Shown: positions 1-9,954, counted from the stretch's first letter. The stretch is 38,245 bases of DNA from a virus (IMGVR_UViG_3300025013_000126:1-38245), one strand, 5' to 3'. The notes: generated from the sequence alone by a model not told the origin. Numbers and translations: made by a program.

Positions 1-858
1 CCCGCTGCCGCTGGTACTTTTTCCAGCAACCGTGGTGATCACATTTTGAATGGCGGCCCCGGCCGGTAAATCTGGCACATCTACAGTGTATAAATCCAAT
101 TGATCGAGCGACCCCTGTAAAAACGTTTCTTCACCGGATTCACGAACCTGCCGGTAATTTGCGCCAAGATCGATCCCACCCCGTGATAATTGGGTCGTTG
201 TCCCAGCTCCAACTACTCGTACCGGCTGCAATCGCGCCAATCCAGGATAGGAATTATTGGTTGTTCCAGATGAGTCATTGATGCAAACATCGTCCCAGTA
301 GGTAATCGTTGTTCCAGTATTATGCAAAGCATGGAATTTTATGCCGTCACAATATTCCTGGCTATCGGTTGTGTCTCCCGTGAAATCAATTACGATTGCA
401 TCATTTACTTTTACTACGAATCTACCGCCTGTATTTAATGGTTTAAACCACACTTGCAAATGCACAAAAGCATTTAATGGATTAAAAACTTCTGATGCCG
501 ACGAGGCAAGTAATGTGCCTCCCCGATAAATTTGTAAAATGTTGTTAGTTCTCCACCTCAAGGTGGCCACAGAAGAAAAGGGAGTGCCCTCAAGACCAAC
601 CCCGAACGTTATCATTATCCAATTGTCGATAGGAACTGTGTTTGTTCTTATTGCAGATCCTAAGAAAATCTCAGTTGGTTCGTGATTCCATGCAAGAGAA
701 ATAGCATAATTATTTGGAGAGGCACCGCGCATTTCCAATGATTTAGTGCCAGTTCGTGCAAACGATTGTTCAGCAATAAGCGTAGCAATTGGCACGTCTT
801 GAGTGAATGCCAACAATTCATCATCATTTTCAAACCCAAAACTAAATAATCTGGTCAT
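1..858 (-). CDS. Tail/adhesin-like structural protein, 3' end cut by the window
   Basis: An open minus-strand frame starts at an ATG (858-856) and runs 286 codons without a stop to the window edge. A GGAG ribosome site lies just upstream. The product opens with MTRLFSFGFENDDELLAF and is rich in beta-strand and Gly/Thr/Ser patterns. Segments such as a Trp-rich LAWNHEP region and WFKPLNTGGRFVVKVND resemble concanavalin/LamG-type sandwich domains found in phage tail appendages. It follows the 901-aa fibre gene by 9 bp in the same direction, so it is probably another distal tail or receptor-binding component. The fold is inferred from pattern only. The C-terminus is unknown. Confidence 0.7.
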   Translation of the reverse strand, partial: MTRLFSFGFENDDELLAFTQDVPIATLIAEQSFARTGTKSLEMRGASPNNYAISLAWNHEPTEIFLGSAIRTNTVPIDNWIMITFGVGLEGTPFSSVATLRWRTNNILQIYRGGTLLASSASEVFNPLNAFVHLQVWFKPLNTGGRFVVKVNDAIVIDFTGDTTDSQEYCDGIKFHALHNTGTTITYWDDVCINDSSGTTNNSYPGLARLQPVRVVGAGTTTQLSRGGIDLGANYRQVRESGEETFLQGSLDQLDLYTVDVPDLPAGAAIQNVITTVAGKSTSGSG

Positions 859-867
859 TTTGATCTC

Positions 868-3573
868 CTATGCACACACAACCGTAAGAGTTAAATCAGA
901 ACCCGCAACTCCACTGCCAATCTGATCAACGTCTGCGGTCAAATAACTGCCATTTGCCCATGTAGCCACATCGATTGTCGTGGTTTCTCCTGTATTCGCA
1001 CCAGCTACAACAGTTGGCCTGTTTGACTGGGTAGTAAATATCGTAACCCCATCCTTATGGACATCAAAAATTGCTGACGCCCCAGTAGGAGCCGAATTCA
1101 AAGTTGCATGAACTTTAGAAATTGTTAAACCTGCCCCAGTAAGATTATATATCCGACTAACTCCTGATCCTACTACCAACGCACCTTCGTGCTTGAAAAG
1201 CGCCATGCGTGTTCCACCACTGCCACCTGGAGGTGAAGCAAAACTTCCGTCCGCCCGCAAAAAATCAGTCGTACCACCTGGATATTTCTGCATCAAGCCA
1301 TGTTTGGTTGTAGAAGCGTTCAAGTCAGTGTTATCATCTGGCGCGCCAAGATCATCTAGTTTGATTCCACCAGGAGTCACTGCCGCAGATAGAGCTTGCC
1401 CGGTCAACGTTAGATTAACTGTAGTTGTGTCTGATACGGTTACTGGATCGTGAACATTAATTCCCGCGCCTGCTAATGATCTGTTTTCCCACTGGGGCTC
1501 ATCTGGAAGAGTGTAAACTTCAACCTCGTTTACCCTACAGTTTGCATCAGCACGGATAAACACGATCTTGTAATAGCGATAACCCACTCGCGGCTCTGAA
1601 GGTACCAGGGTGTAGATTCCTTCGCCCAAGCCGGTCTGGCTTACAATCAGTGTTTCCTCTCCGCCAAAAGAACCCGTATTAGAACCATAGAGGTGGACTT
1701 CAGTAGGATGATCCGCCCACATCCAGTCACCAGCATTGGCTGTGACTACTACTTTGGATATGAAATATTTTTTATCTGGAAAAGCAAACAATTCATAGTG
1801 CGGGCCAGGAGAGTTAGAAAGCCACTGAGCGGTTTTGTCGCCATCCCAAAGGCTGCCGGAATCTCCGGTTCCAGACGTTGTCAGCAGAGATGAGGCATAT
1901 AGTGATTCTGTTCCGCCGACCGCTTCTGTCCAATCGGTAAGCTGGAGAATATCACCTGTCATTTCCCCGCTTTCAACAACGTTTGTCAAATCCTCCACAG
2001 CGTGAGTTTGATGATCACCGGACGCAGCCTGAGTAGCTTCCGTTCCAAGCGTGTGATGAATGCCAAGTGCAATGTCTATATCATTTGCGTGCAATCCCGG
2101 ATTTTCCTCAGCGTCCCATGCGCTCCGATCACCACGCATAGCGCTGACCTGACCGATACATTTTAATGGGTCAAATTGGCAGGCGTACATCAGTGCGCTG
2201 CTGGTATCGACATAGATGTCCATAGCCGTGCCGAAGATTTTACACCAGCGGAAGCGACCAACGCCGCGCGCTGTAGTTGTAGCTATAAGTTTAAACCACC
2301 CCAATTTTAGATTACTGCCAACAAGAGGAAAAACCTCATTGTAGAAACGGATGTATCTGGCACTTACATCAATGGGATTATGCCAAGCACCTTGGCTGAT
2401 ATCGTCTGCCGAGTGCTCCTCACGCCATAATGTATCACGCTCTGGAGGCCAGATGTCCTTCATGTCCACCCACGTAGTTCCATCAAGGCTTCCAACTACC
2501 TGAATCCAGCCTCCCCACTGCCAGTAAACCTCCATATTATGAATATTATAAACTTCGCCAAGATCGTAGGTTATCCAACCTTTGCCACCGCCACCTGACG
2601 CGTGGGTAAGTTCTGCACAATTTCCGGAGCCACCCTGTACCTGCAAAGGTTTTTCTGGCGTGGTTATAGTACCAGTACTTGGCGGTACAAATCCGTAATT
2701 ATATACCGATGGACTTGTTGACAATTGCCATGAATTATAGGTTTGTTCAGTCCCAGCAAGACCCTCGATTTTGACACCGTAGCCGTCAGTCGCCGTAGAC
2801 AAAAACTCGTTATAGTTCCCCTCAACGTTCCCACCGGTGATATGCAGCGCAATGGCTGGCGAACCATCTGTTACGATTATGGTCGTATTATAAATATACG
2901 CAGTGCCCGACGCCGGCCCCTCCACGCCTACAACGGTTCCAGCCCCGCTGCGTGTTACTGTCAAATTTGCCAAGACACTTTCATCAGATAATTGCAACGA
3001 GCCGGTTAGAACGCACTTAGAACGATCAATTCCAACTACTGCCACGCCCACCGGAACGATAATACCTCCCTCGAAAATACCAGGGCATAACATTACCGCA
3101 TCACCAGAGACTGTCCCAGCCAGTGCACCTACTAAGTTATTTTTTTGATACTCAGTAGCTGGGCTTCCATCCGCATGAGCTACCAAAATTGAATCTAATC
3201 CAACACCAATGGTTAAGCCTATCAGGTCAATGCCCGGACCTTCTAATGGGATTAATCCTTCCCCACCGCCACCATTGGTGCCGCCACCAGACATTTCGCT
3301 GATATATACTTCAGCCACTCCGGTCAGAATTAGGGGTAGATTCCCATTAGTGGATTGGAGTACATCACGGGTCAAGATCGGCCCGGATATGTTGTACTTA
3401 CCACGCCCAAGTTCTAGCGCCTGCCCATCGACAATTGCATAAGAGATTGTATCCCCATCCTTTACACCAACTTGGGCGAATGTTAAATGACCACTTACCG
3501 CTTCAGCCAGTGTTATTACTCCACTGCCAGTGGTTAATGTTGTCATTCGGGCAAGATTATAAAGCTTCGCCAT
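868..3573 (-). CDS. Tail fibre / receptor-binding protein with two discoidin-like domains
   Basis: 901 aa. The N-terminus (about 1-95) has the phage tail pattern with TTGSGVITLAEAVSG and DGDTISYAI, then ILTRDVL and STNG, and likely attaches the protein to the tail. Residues about 300-430 (WITYDLGEVYNIHNMEVYW ... RYIRFYNE) and about 610-720 (WLSNSPGPHYELF ... RYYKIVFIRAD) look like F5/8 type C sugar-binding domains. A later stretch KHGLMQKYPGGTTDFLRADG is typical of phage fibre tips. Its start codon overlaps the stop of the gene before it (TAATG). Role inferred: binding surface glycans on the host. The domain calls are by eye. Confidence 0.8.
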   Translation of the reverse strand: MAKLYNLARMTTLTTGSGVITLAEAVSGHLTFAQVGVKDGDTISYAIVDGQALELGRGKYNISGPILTRDVLQSTNGNLPLILTGVAEVYISEMSGGGTNGGGGEGLIPLEGPGIDLIGLTIGVGLDSILVAHADGSPATEYQKNNLVGALAGTVSGDAVMLCPGIFEGGIIVPVGVAVVGIDRSKCVLTGSLQLSDESVLANLTVTRSGAGTVVGVEGPASGTAYIYNTTIIVTDGSPAIALHITGGNVEGNYNEFLSTATDGYGVKIEGLAGTEQTYNSWQLSTSPSVYNYGFVPPSTGTITTPEKPLQVQGGSGNCAELTHASGGGGKGWITYDLGEVYNIHNMEVYWQWGGWIQVVGSLDGTTWVDMKDIWPPERDTLWREEHSADDISQGAWHNPIDVSARYIRFYNEVFPLVGSNLKLGWFKLIATTTARGVGRFRWCKIFGTAMDIYVDTSSALMYACQFDPLKCIGQVSAMRGDRSAWDAEENPGLHANDIDIALGIHHTLGTEATQAASGDHQTHAVEDLTNVVESGEMTGDILQLTDWTEAVGGTESLYASSLLTTSGTGDSGSLWDGDKTAQWLSNSPGPHYELFAFPDKKYFISKVVVTANAGDWMWADHPTEVHLYGSNTGSFGGEETLIVSQTGLGEGIYTLVPSEPRVGYRYYKIVFIRADANCRVNEVEVYTLPDEPQWENRSLAGAGINVHDPVTVSDTTTVNLTLTGQALSAAVTPGGIKLDDLGAPDDNTDLNASTTKHGLMQKYPGGTTDFLRADGSFASPPGGSGGTRMALFKHEGALVVGSGVSRIYNLTGAGLTISKVHATLNSAPTGASAIFDVHKDGVTIFTTQSNRPTVVAGANTGETTTIDVATWANGSYLTADVDQIGSGVAGSDLTLTVVCA

Positions 3574-4397
3574 TAATTGAACCCATATAAACTAAAAATA
3601 CTGCCAGCACGGGGGAAATAACCTCCCATGTCTCCGGTAAGACGGGTGATCGGTTCGGCATTTACACGGTATGAGGTGGCCAAGGACATGCCCGCCGCAT
3701 AAGAACCCATATACATCGCCAGTAGAATGCTGGATTTGTAGAAAGTTGTTCCTGCGTAATCTGGAAAAATAACAAGACCAGAGCCTGGTGGCAAATTTCC
3801 AGCGTTTTGAGCTGGCAATATTCCACAAAACAAACCATCATCACGCGGGTTAGTGATACCAAAATTCCAATAGCTACCCGTGCTCCGAATTTCACTTACG
3901 CTTGTGTTGTAATTAACCCCCACGTCATTGTTTACAAAAAATGAAAGTCCATCCCATCCAGCGCTTGTCCTGGAAGATACACCGGTATAAATCATGATCA
4001 AATGCCGGAAGGTCTGCGGAATACTTGTCCAATCTGGTAGATTTACACCATCACCCACAAATTCAAAAAGTTTCTGAAATAACAATCCAGAAGCCAATTT
4101 TGCCAATGTAATGAAGCCATCTGCCATTTTCAATCGGCCAGCAACATCTGCACTCAGTATTCCATCAACCAGCTTTAATGTGGTAACCTGCGCCTCCGCC
4201 GTTTCCTGGGCGACCCGCACCCCCTCTTCTAGTTTGTTTAGATTGGTGGAATTCAGGGGAGTTCCAGGCGTGATGATGGTCACCGGATCAATGGTAGCAG
4301 AAGCGGCAATAATGCCGCTGGTATCATCGACAATCTCGTACTTGACCGGCGTTGTTTGGGGTACTTCGTTTTCCCAGTTGGTCTTGTTGTAGGGCAT
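3573..4397 (-). CDS. Phage tail/baseplate protein
   Basis: 274 aa. The N-terminus (YNKTNWENEVPQTTPVKYEI, then TPLNSTNLNKLEEG at about 50-63) is the common opening of Gram-positive-type phage baseplate or fibre-associated proteins. The rest is Gly/Ser-rich and beta-patterned, with no recognised enzymatic motif. A GGAG site precedes the ATG. It sits between a 154-aa structural protein and the fibre gene and overlaps the fibre gene by one base. Likely a structural part of the tail tip that connects the baseplate to the fibre; the exact role is unknown. Confidence 0.65.
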   Translation of the reverse strand: MPYNKTNWENEVPQTTPVKYEIVDDTSGIIAASATIDPVTIITPGTPLNSTNLNKLEEGVRVAQETAEAQVTTLKLVDGILSADVAGRLKMADGFITLAKLASGLLFQKLFEFVGDGVNLPDWTSIPQTFRHLIMIYTGVSSRTSAGWDGLSFFVNNDVGVNYNTSVSEIRSTGSYWNFGITNPRDDGLFCGILPAQNAGNLPPGSGLVIFPDYAGTTFYKSSILLAMYMGSYAAGMSLATSYRVNAEPITRLTGDMGGYFPRAGSIFSLYGFN

Positions 4398-4409
4398 ATT
4401 AAAATTCTC

Positions 4410-4874
4410 CTATCCTCTAAATCGATTCTGCCAGAAACGCGGCTGCCCAACCGCTGCCACGCCGCAGTAAACCTTGTAGTTGGCAGTATTGGGCAGCAAG
4501 GTATAGATCAAATTCAGGTTCCGTTCCCAGTCATTTACATCCACATAATTGGGGGCAACGGTTCCGTTCCCTGCCTGGTAATCCTGCTTTAGATCCACCA
4601 ATCCCACCGCCATAGGTAAACTGGCACCCACCCGTACCAGTTCAATATTGACTATCAAAGCATTAATTGAACTTGCCGCAGGATGTAGACTCGTTGTCGG
4701 AGCAGTCAACGTGACAGTAGAAACATTTAGCCCCAATATACTGAGTATTGAAGCTTTCACCTCAGCAGTATTATCGTTAATCCGGGTCCAATCCACCACA
4801 TTGAAAAACCCTTTGGCAGTACGGTTATTAATATCTGTAATGGCTCGATCAAATACTGGATTAACCCAGGGCAT
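4410..4874 (-). CDS. Putative tail-tip structural protein
   Basis: 154 aa. The opening MPWVNPVFDRAITDINNR with VDWTRINDNTAEVK resembles small baseplate or neck-passage proteins of siphoviruses that carry the D(Y/W)xRIxxN pattern. No catalytic motif is visible. Its start lies 14 bp inside the end of the upstream 568-aa tail gene, which indicates translational coupling. The central part is Ala/Thr/Leu-rich, and the C-terminus is Arg/Asn-rich (WQNRFRG). Function inferred only from its place in the tail module. Confidence 0.55.
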   Translation of the reverse strand: MPWVNPVFDRAITDINNRTAKGFFNVVDWTRINDNTAEVKASILSILGLNVSTVTLTAPTTSLHPAASSINALIVNIELVRVGASLPMAVGLVDLKQDYQAGNGTVAPNYVDVNDWERNLNLIYTLLPNTANYKVYCGVAAVGQPRFWQNRFRG

Positions 4875-6567
4875 GATCTACCCCCGTTAATTCAAGTTTA
4901 GAAACAAAGCCCGCGGCAAGGTCAGATTCCATCACTTCAACCACGGCGCGCAGTTGCCGGTTATATAGTGTGTCAATGACAACCGTTTCCCCGGGCACCA
5001 CCATGGGAGCAAACATTTTCAGCTTCTGCATATATCGCTGTTGGTGATAGTCATAAACACGGCCAGCCACTTCTGCGACATTTCCATTATGAACGAGTGT
5101 CGCTTCTTCGATATTAAGCACATTCGGGCGGACGCTAATATTCAGATTGGATGTTTCAATCGTATAAACCGCCTGGGTATCAACATATTTAAGCCCGGTT
5201 AATGCCACTGTTCCAGCAGCCGCGACACTCAGTATTGCATAGTTGACCCCGCTTTCGATAATTGTTGCACCCGAAGCTGATAGTGCATGCATGGGTTCGC
5301 TGAATGTAATTTCATGGGTACCAACCTCATAAATCCCAGATGCAATTACCTGGCTTTCTCCACCCGGCACGTAGTTATGAGCAATCATTTGCACCTTGGT
5401 TACAATGGGCCTCAAAGTGAGGGATTGCTCCATACCTTTTTGTGCTTTGGTAATAGCCGTTCCCGTTGTTTCGTTGGCTGCGATAACTGACCGGTATATC
5501 TGTATAGCTCCAGAGCGGGTGCAATGAATAGATGCACCTACTGCAAAACCAATCTGCTGCAAGGCCTCCCGATAAGTCCCTTGGGGCAACCAGCCTTTTA
5601 CCTTCGTTCCAACCAGGGTATTGTCAAGTTCGTATGGGACAAACACAGCGCCAAGAATTTCCTCGAGTAGTGTTTCCAGGTTGATCCCAGTACCTAGCCA
5701 CATTCCACCCTTATACGTCATTCCATCCAGCACGCCTAAAATATCGGACGCAAAAAACTGATAGGTTGTATCCGTTAAGTTGTTCCAATCATCTAAGTAG
5801 AAATTGCCAATAAAATAACTTACTCCATCAACAACTTCATAAACCAATAAAGGTTGCCGTTCTTTTAGCGCAATATATTTACCTGCGGGGTTCAACATTG
5901 AAAATTGTGCTTCATTTGAATAGATCCCTAAATCCATGGAAGAAATAGGCAATTCCGAAGACATTTGATTAACTTCCTCAATAACACCACATGATTTAAT
6001 AGCAGTACCGGCAAAAGTGATCAATTCTCCATAATCGATCGCTGTTACTCGTAAATATCGATAGGGACGGCTCGTAGAATTGAAAGTAATAATGATTTTC
6101 TTGAAATCGTTCACTGCCTGGTGTGTTGAAAATTCCGTTCCTGTTGGCGCGTAATTATCGGTGCGAATCAACCCGCCACCCGCATTGTAATAAGCAACAG
6201 CCAAACTGTTGCAATAATCGCCGGTATAGGTATTAAATATCAGCGTCAGCCCTTCCGACGTATGGACCTGACCAAAATCAATTGTCAGTAGTGGCGCAGT
6301 CGTAAATAATCCAGTTGTACCGCTCATTGCCAAAGACATCATGCCAACATGCACGGTAGTATAAGTATCTGGAAGAAATTTATATTCTCCATCCAGCAGC
6401 CAGAAATCAGGCTCATAACTGGCATATGGCCGTGACGTGCCCATGCTATTTTCAAGATCAGCCAGTTTTGCAAATGCCTGCAAGGGAGTAGAACTTGAAA
6501 TAGCAGAATCCAGCTTGATTTCAAGTGCATATAATCCAAAACTGACCCGCGCTGATGTTTTTGCCAT
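4861..6567 (-). CDS. Tail-associated (baseplate hub / Tal-like) protein
   Basis: 568 aa, directly after the distal-tail-like gene and before the fibre genes, the usual slot of the tail-associated hub protein. The N-terminal 200 residues are beta-rich. The stretch YLDDWNNLTDTTYQFFASD (about 275-293) and the following IQIYRS region match the general look of siphovirus hub proteins (gp27-like rings). No peptidase or lysozyme motif was found. Start ATG at 6567, one base shared with the previous stop. Expected to cap the tail tube and anchor the fibres; family assignment comes from position and length. Confidence 0.6.
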   Translation of the reverse strand: MAKTSARVSFGLYALEIKLDSAISSSTPLQAFAKLADLENSMGTSRPYASYEPDFWLLDGEYKFLPDTYTTVHVGMMSLAMSGTTGLFTTAPLLTIDFGQVHTSEGLTLIFNTYTGDYCNSLAVAYYNAGGGLIRTDNYAPTGTEFSTHQAVNDFKKIIITFNSTSRPYRYLRVTAIDYGELITFAGTAIKSCGVIEEVNQMSSELPISSMDLGIYSNEAQFSMLNPAGKYIALKERQPLLVYEVVDGVSYFIGNFYLDDWNNLTDTTYQFFASDILGVLDGMTYKGGMWLGTGINLETLLEEILGAVFVPYELDNTLVGTKVKGWLPQGTYREALQQIGFAVGASIHCTRSGAIQIYRSVIAANETTGTAITKAQKGMEQSLTLRPIVTKVQMIAHNYVPGGESQVIASGIYEVGTHEITFSEPMHALSASGATIIESGVNYAILSVAAAGTVALTGLKYVDTQAVYTIETSNLNISVRPNVLNIEEATLVHNGNVAEVAGRVYDYHQQRYMQKLKMFAPMVVPGETVVIDTLYNRQLRAVVEVMESDLAAGFVSKLELTGVDHALG

Positions 6568-6941
6568 TACGTTCGGGCAGGCTCCTTGGCTATGAAATTA
6601 ACCGTCAAATTTTTCCAGAATTTCTGGGCGGCACCCTTGTCCTTGCGCAGCTCATCAGAGATGTTTGCGAAATAAGCCGTAAATGTAAAATCTCCATCTT
6701 CATCCGGCACGATCACAGTATGAAATTCGGTTGGCTCAGTAAGTTTTGCCCACAACGCTGCATACTCAGTATTGGAGGCGGACGATCCTAATTTCAACTG
6801 GTAATTGAAATAAACACCGATGAGCTCACGATGTAAAACTCCATCTTCGGTACGTTCCGCATATTTATCCAGGAAGTCAGCTTTCCGCCCAATACTGAGA
6901 ACTGGTACATTGTAAGTAGTGCCGTCGATGACTAAACTCAC
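6567..6941 (-). CDS. Small tail protein downstream of the tape measure
   Basis: 124 aa. It opens MSLVIDGTTYNVPVLSIGRK and continues with alternating beta strands, as in distal-tail or adaptor-type proteins. It overlaps the tape measure stop by 4 bp (ATGA) and is followed immediately by the hub gene, the position of a distal tail protein, though it is shorter than classical Dit proteins. The codons for Asn-Thr-Glu-Tyr at about residues 58-61 contain one exact copy of the dispersed TACT(C/G)AGTA motif (6763-6771). I do not recognise a named family with certainty. Confidence 0.6.
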   Translation of the reverse strand: MSLVIDGTTYNVPVLSIGRKADFLDKYAERTEDGVLHRELIGVYFNYQLKLGSSASNTEYAALWAKLTEPTEFHTVIVPDEDGDFTFTAYFANISDELRKDKGAAQKFWKNLTVNFIAKEPART

Positions 6942-8899
6942 GCGGTTCTCCCTTTCACGGTGATCATATTTCCACCCATGCGAATATGTTCCCGGGCGAT
7001 ATGCGGTTTTAGCTCTCTGACTAAGGCGCCAAGATTGCCGGCAAACTCAAAAGTAAACGTGCCTTCAAGGTTTCCCATTTCTTCCCGAATGATTTGACGA
7101 ATTAATCCTTCTGGTGCTTCCAGGTTGCGCCCGCTACGTTGATCTCCCAGCATTGCCAAAAATTCCGCATGTGGCGGAATCACAGCGCCGGTTGCTAACC
7201 GTGGAATTTGCGGTGCGGTGACTGTAGGAATGCTCATTCCCCATGATTCGCCGCCAAAGACCGGCACCCATTTCGGAATTGTTACTTTAATTGAGTTTAA
7301 TCCGCCAATAATGGCATTTAACCCAATGGCTATGGCACGAATCATGCCATTGATAAGATCAATAACGGTATTAACAACACCCTTAGCAATTCCTTGAATA
7401 CCCTCGAATATGCTGGTAAATACATCGACAATTCCCTTCCACGCTAATTCCCAATCACCTTTAAATACCCCGGTTACAAATTTAATAATCCCGTTAATTA
7501 CACCTTGGATAGCAGTAATCTGTGCAGAAAAGATGGATAATAAATCTCCCAAAAGCAGAGCAGCGGTTGTAAAAATGTTATTCCATAAAGCGGAAAATAC
7601 ACTCATTATCCTGTCACCTATGCCCGCAAACCAATCTCCAGCATCCTTCCATTTGTTAACAATCCAATCCCAAACTTCTCCTGCTTTTTCTTTTACCCAA
7701 TCCCAATTTTTGATTAGTAGAACAATAATTGCAATTACTGCAGCAATTGCCAGAATAACCAGAATAATTGGATTTGCAGCTAAAAATGCCAGTGCAGCGC
7801 TAAAAAATCCAATTACCGTAGTGACTGTAGTAATAACGTTTATTACCAGAACGATTGCGCCTGAAACAAGCACAGCGGCAGCCCAAAATGCGAGAAAAAA
7901 CAAAACGATATTTTGAAAGGTTGTTTGATGACCATCAATCCAATCACTGATTTTACCCAGTGCTTTTGCTAACCAGGTAAGCACAACAACAATCACTCCG
8001 CCAGTCCATGCGGCAATCGGCTGCAAGAAATTATCCCATAGCCATAACCCAAGCGGTTTCAATGCTTCAATAACACTGTTTAAAACTCCCAGTGCTCCTG
8101 TGAGAATATCAAGGGCAATTGGGGCAATTACAGTTACAATCCAAAGTCCAAACGGAACCAAAATATTTTCATATACCCATTTCAAACCATCCCAGATGTT
8201 TCCGCCAAGTTCCAAAATTGCTGCTTTTAATCGCTCAAATGGTGCCTGTAGCGGAGCAAAAAACGCCAACAGTTTGTTTTTAAATTCCTCGATCTTTGCC
8301 AGCATGTCTGGCGGGACCACCAAACTTGGCAGTGCCGGTTTTGCTGTACCTCCACCGCCTCCCTGCTCCTTCTGCAAGACGTTTAATTGATCAAAAGGTG
8401 CTAGTGCACCCTTAGCCGCTTTTCCTGCCTTACCAGTGCGGTCACCCAGGTCACCGGTCGCACCTGCAGCTGCTTGCGCGCCTGCCTGGACGCCAAATAG
8501 TGCACTAATTATTTGCGAAATAACGGTCAATAAGTTAGTAAGCCATCCAATTACAGTGATGATAAATGGACTAAGGGCTGCCAAAGCCGTTACCACGGTA
8601 TTAGCAATCGCGCTTTTAAAAAGTTGCCAGGCCCCCGCTAGTTCCGTAATTTTTCCGGATAAAGAAGAGGACATCCAATCAAATGATTCCACCAGCTTTT
8701 TAATTGTGCTAAATACAAACGACACCATAAATGCAGCTCCCATTAGAGCCATTACGCTGTGCAGGGAGTGCCCAAGACGTTTTAGGGAACCGCCAAGACT
8801 TTTGTCCATCGAATGAGACATAGTTTTGACGCCTCGATTGAATCCCTTCTCATCAATCCGGGTATCTATACGAATTTGACCATCATAACCAGCAGTCAT
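6938..8899 (-). CDS. Tape measure protein
   Basis: 653 aa. The N-terminal IRIDTRIDEKGFNRGVKTM matches tape measure openings. It is followed by long helical segments and several hydrophobic stretches (about 45-70, 95-130, 335-400), a Gly-rich patch at 178-185 and repeated Trp-rich WDWVKEKAGEVWDWIVNKW (about 399-417). The C-terminus is helical and basic. It sits between the Gp15/chaperone pair and the tail-tip genes. At about 0.15 nm per residue the tail would be near 100 nm, a short siphovirus tail. It sets tail length and may enter the membrane during DNA delivery. Overlaps neighbours by one base (upstream) and four bases (downstream). Confidence 0.9.
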   Translation of the reverse strand: MTAGYDGQIRIDTRIDEKGFNRGVKTMSHSMDKSLGGSLKRLGHSLHSVMALMGAAFMVSFVFSTIKKLVESFDWMSSSLSGKITELAGAWQLFKSAIANTVVTALAALSPFIITVIGWLTNLLTVISQIISALFGVQAGAQAAAGATGDLGDRTGKAGKAAKGALAPFDQLNVLQKEQGGGGGTAKPALPSLVVPPDMLAKIEEFKNKLLAFFAPLQAPFERLKAAILELGGNIWDGLKWVYENILVPFGLWIVTVIAPIALDILTGALGVLNSVIEALKPLGLWLWDNFLQPIAAWTGGVIVVVLTWLAKALGKISDWIDGHQTTFQNIVLFFLAFWAAAVLVSGAIVLVINVITTVTTVIGFFSAALAFLAANPIILVILAIAAVIAIIVLLIKNWDWVKEKAGEVWDWIVNKWKDAGDWFAGIGDRIMSVFSALWNNIFTTAALLLGDLLSIFSAQITAIQGVINGIIKFVTGVFKGDWELAWKGIVDVFTSIFEGIQGIAKGVVNTVIDLINGMIRAIAIGLNAIIGGLNSIKVTIPKWVPVFGGESWGMSIPTVTAPQIPRLATGAVIPPHAEFLAMLGDQRSGRNLEAPEGLIRQIIREEMGNLEGTFTFEFAGNLGALVRELKPHIAREHIRMGGNMITVKGRTA

Positions 8900-9474
8900 T
8901 ATTTATTCTCCCGCACCAATTGCTGCATAAAACTTGCTTCCTGTTCTCGTTCCTCCAACGTACGGTCATCAATTTCAGGTAATTCGAACGCCGTACCCAT
9001 TTCACGTGCCATAGCTCGTTCCTCTTTACTGGCCTTGCCAGTCTTTACCCGCTTACGTAAGCTCACCAACTGACAAAAGGTTGTTTCACTACCCAGGTCC
9101 ATAAACAAAGCCAGAAATTGCCACCAGTGCATATACTCAGTATTGGCGAGAGCTATGTTGTGTGTCTGACTGAAAGCAGAAAAGATAAAATTCGCATCTT
9201 TTGAGAAAGCATATACACGTGGGGATGATTGATCCTCTCCTTGTTCTTCACCCATATTCAGGAAACGTATTCCCTGTTCAAATGCCGCTGTGAGATTCCC
9301 CGGCCGTTCCTGGTACAGATTATCAAGCAGCACGATTTGTTTTTCTACAGCTGCCAACTCTGGATCTTCAAATGCCATGATGATTCGCAAGGCCGTTCGA
9401 AAATCCGTATTGATAGGATATTCTTTGCCTTCGATCTCAATAACATCCGGAAGCTGATCAACAAGAATGTTCAC
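8899..9474 (-). CDS. Bacteriophage Gp15-family protein (tail assembly)
   Basis: 191 aa. The opening (LPDVIEIEGKEYPINTDFRT, then IIMAFEDPEL) is diagnostic of the Gp15 family that precedes the tape measure in A118-like phages and is thought to act with the tail chaperone. A mid-protein YMHWWQFLALFMDL segment is also typical. The start is GTG at 9474-9472, overlapping the stop of the chaperone gene (GTGA), so translation is coupled. One exact TACT(C/G)AGTA copy lies at 9134-9142. Confidence 0.85.
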   Translation of the reverse strand: MNILVDQLPDVIEIEGKEYPINTDFRTALRIIMAFEDPELAAVEKQIVLLDNLYQERPGNLTAAFEQGIRFLNMGEEQGEDQSSPRVYAFSKDANFIFSAFSQTHNIALANTEYMHWWQFLALFMDLGSETTFCQLVSLRKRVKTGKASKEERAMAREMGTAFELPEIDDRTLEEREQEASFMQQLVRENK

Positions 9475-9908
9475 AATTGCTTCATTACCTTGGTTTTCTT
9501 GCTGGCATATTTCGCCAGTTTATCGGAACGGGCAGTTTGCACAAACGGCGCGATTGCAGTCAAGAAATCACTAATGATCTCCATCGAAAGTACATCGCCA
9601 AAAAGCTTCTGACTGGTCCCATTTCCAAACAGGTAGTCAATACGCCCCCGCATGTAGGTGCAAATGTCTTTGACGAAATCAATCGTTTCTTGGATGTTTG
9701 CCGGAACGCCATTGGCATCCACTTCACCATTACGCTTATCGATTGCTTTTGCTTGTTTTGTGAATTCAGCTTCTTTTTGGTTGAATTCGTTATATACCGC
9801 ATAGAATCGATCAACAAAAAGGGTGTCCAACGGATTGAACTCAAGAAAATCCGGTCCATCATTGATTAAAATCCGTTTCACGCCGGTTTTAAATTGCACT
9901 TTATCCAT
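9471..9908 (-). CDS. Tail assembly chaperone-like protein
   Basis: 145 aa, helical and charged, with MDKVQFKTGVKRILIND and a C-terminal basic tail (KLAKYASKKTKVMKQL). It sits between the major tail protein and Gp15/tape measure, the slot of the lambda gpG-type chaperone. In this gene pair the second product starts by a GTGA overlap; I saw no slippery heptamer that would fuse them as in lambda G/GT. A rho-independent terminator separates it from the major tail protein upstream, so its expression is expected to be lower than that of the tail tube protein. Confidence 0.65.
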   Translation of the reverse strand: MDKVQFKTGVKRILINDGPDFLEFNPLDTLFVDRFYAVYNEFNQKEAEFTKQAKAIDKRNGEVDANGVPANIQETIDFVKDICTYMRGRIDYLFGNGTSQKLFGDVLSMEIISDFLTAIAPFVQTARSDKLAKYASKKTKVMKQL

Positions 9909-9923
9909 GATTTATCCTGTTTG

Positions 9924-9954
9924 AAAAAACCCCTGCCCTTTTGTTGAGCAGGGG
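9924..9954 (-). terminator. Rho-independent terminator after the major tail protein
   Basis: On the minus strand a 7-bp stem CCCCTGC / GCAGGGG (arms 9948-9954 and 9930-9936) with an 11-nt loop is followed at once by six T residues (9929-9924). It lies between the end of the extended major tail protein frame (9963) and the chaperone start (9908). It should attenuate read-through and keep tail tube protein in excess over the assembly proteins. Confidence 0.85.

Noticed and set aside
7410-7916. Plus-strand frame of 168 codons inside the tape measure gene
   Set aside because: Low-complexity Ile/Thr/Ala composition mirrors the hydrophobic tape measure codons in antisense; no ribosome site.
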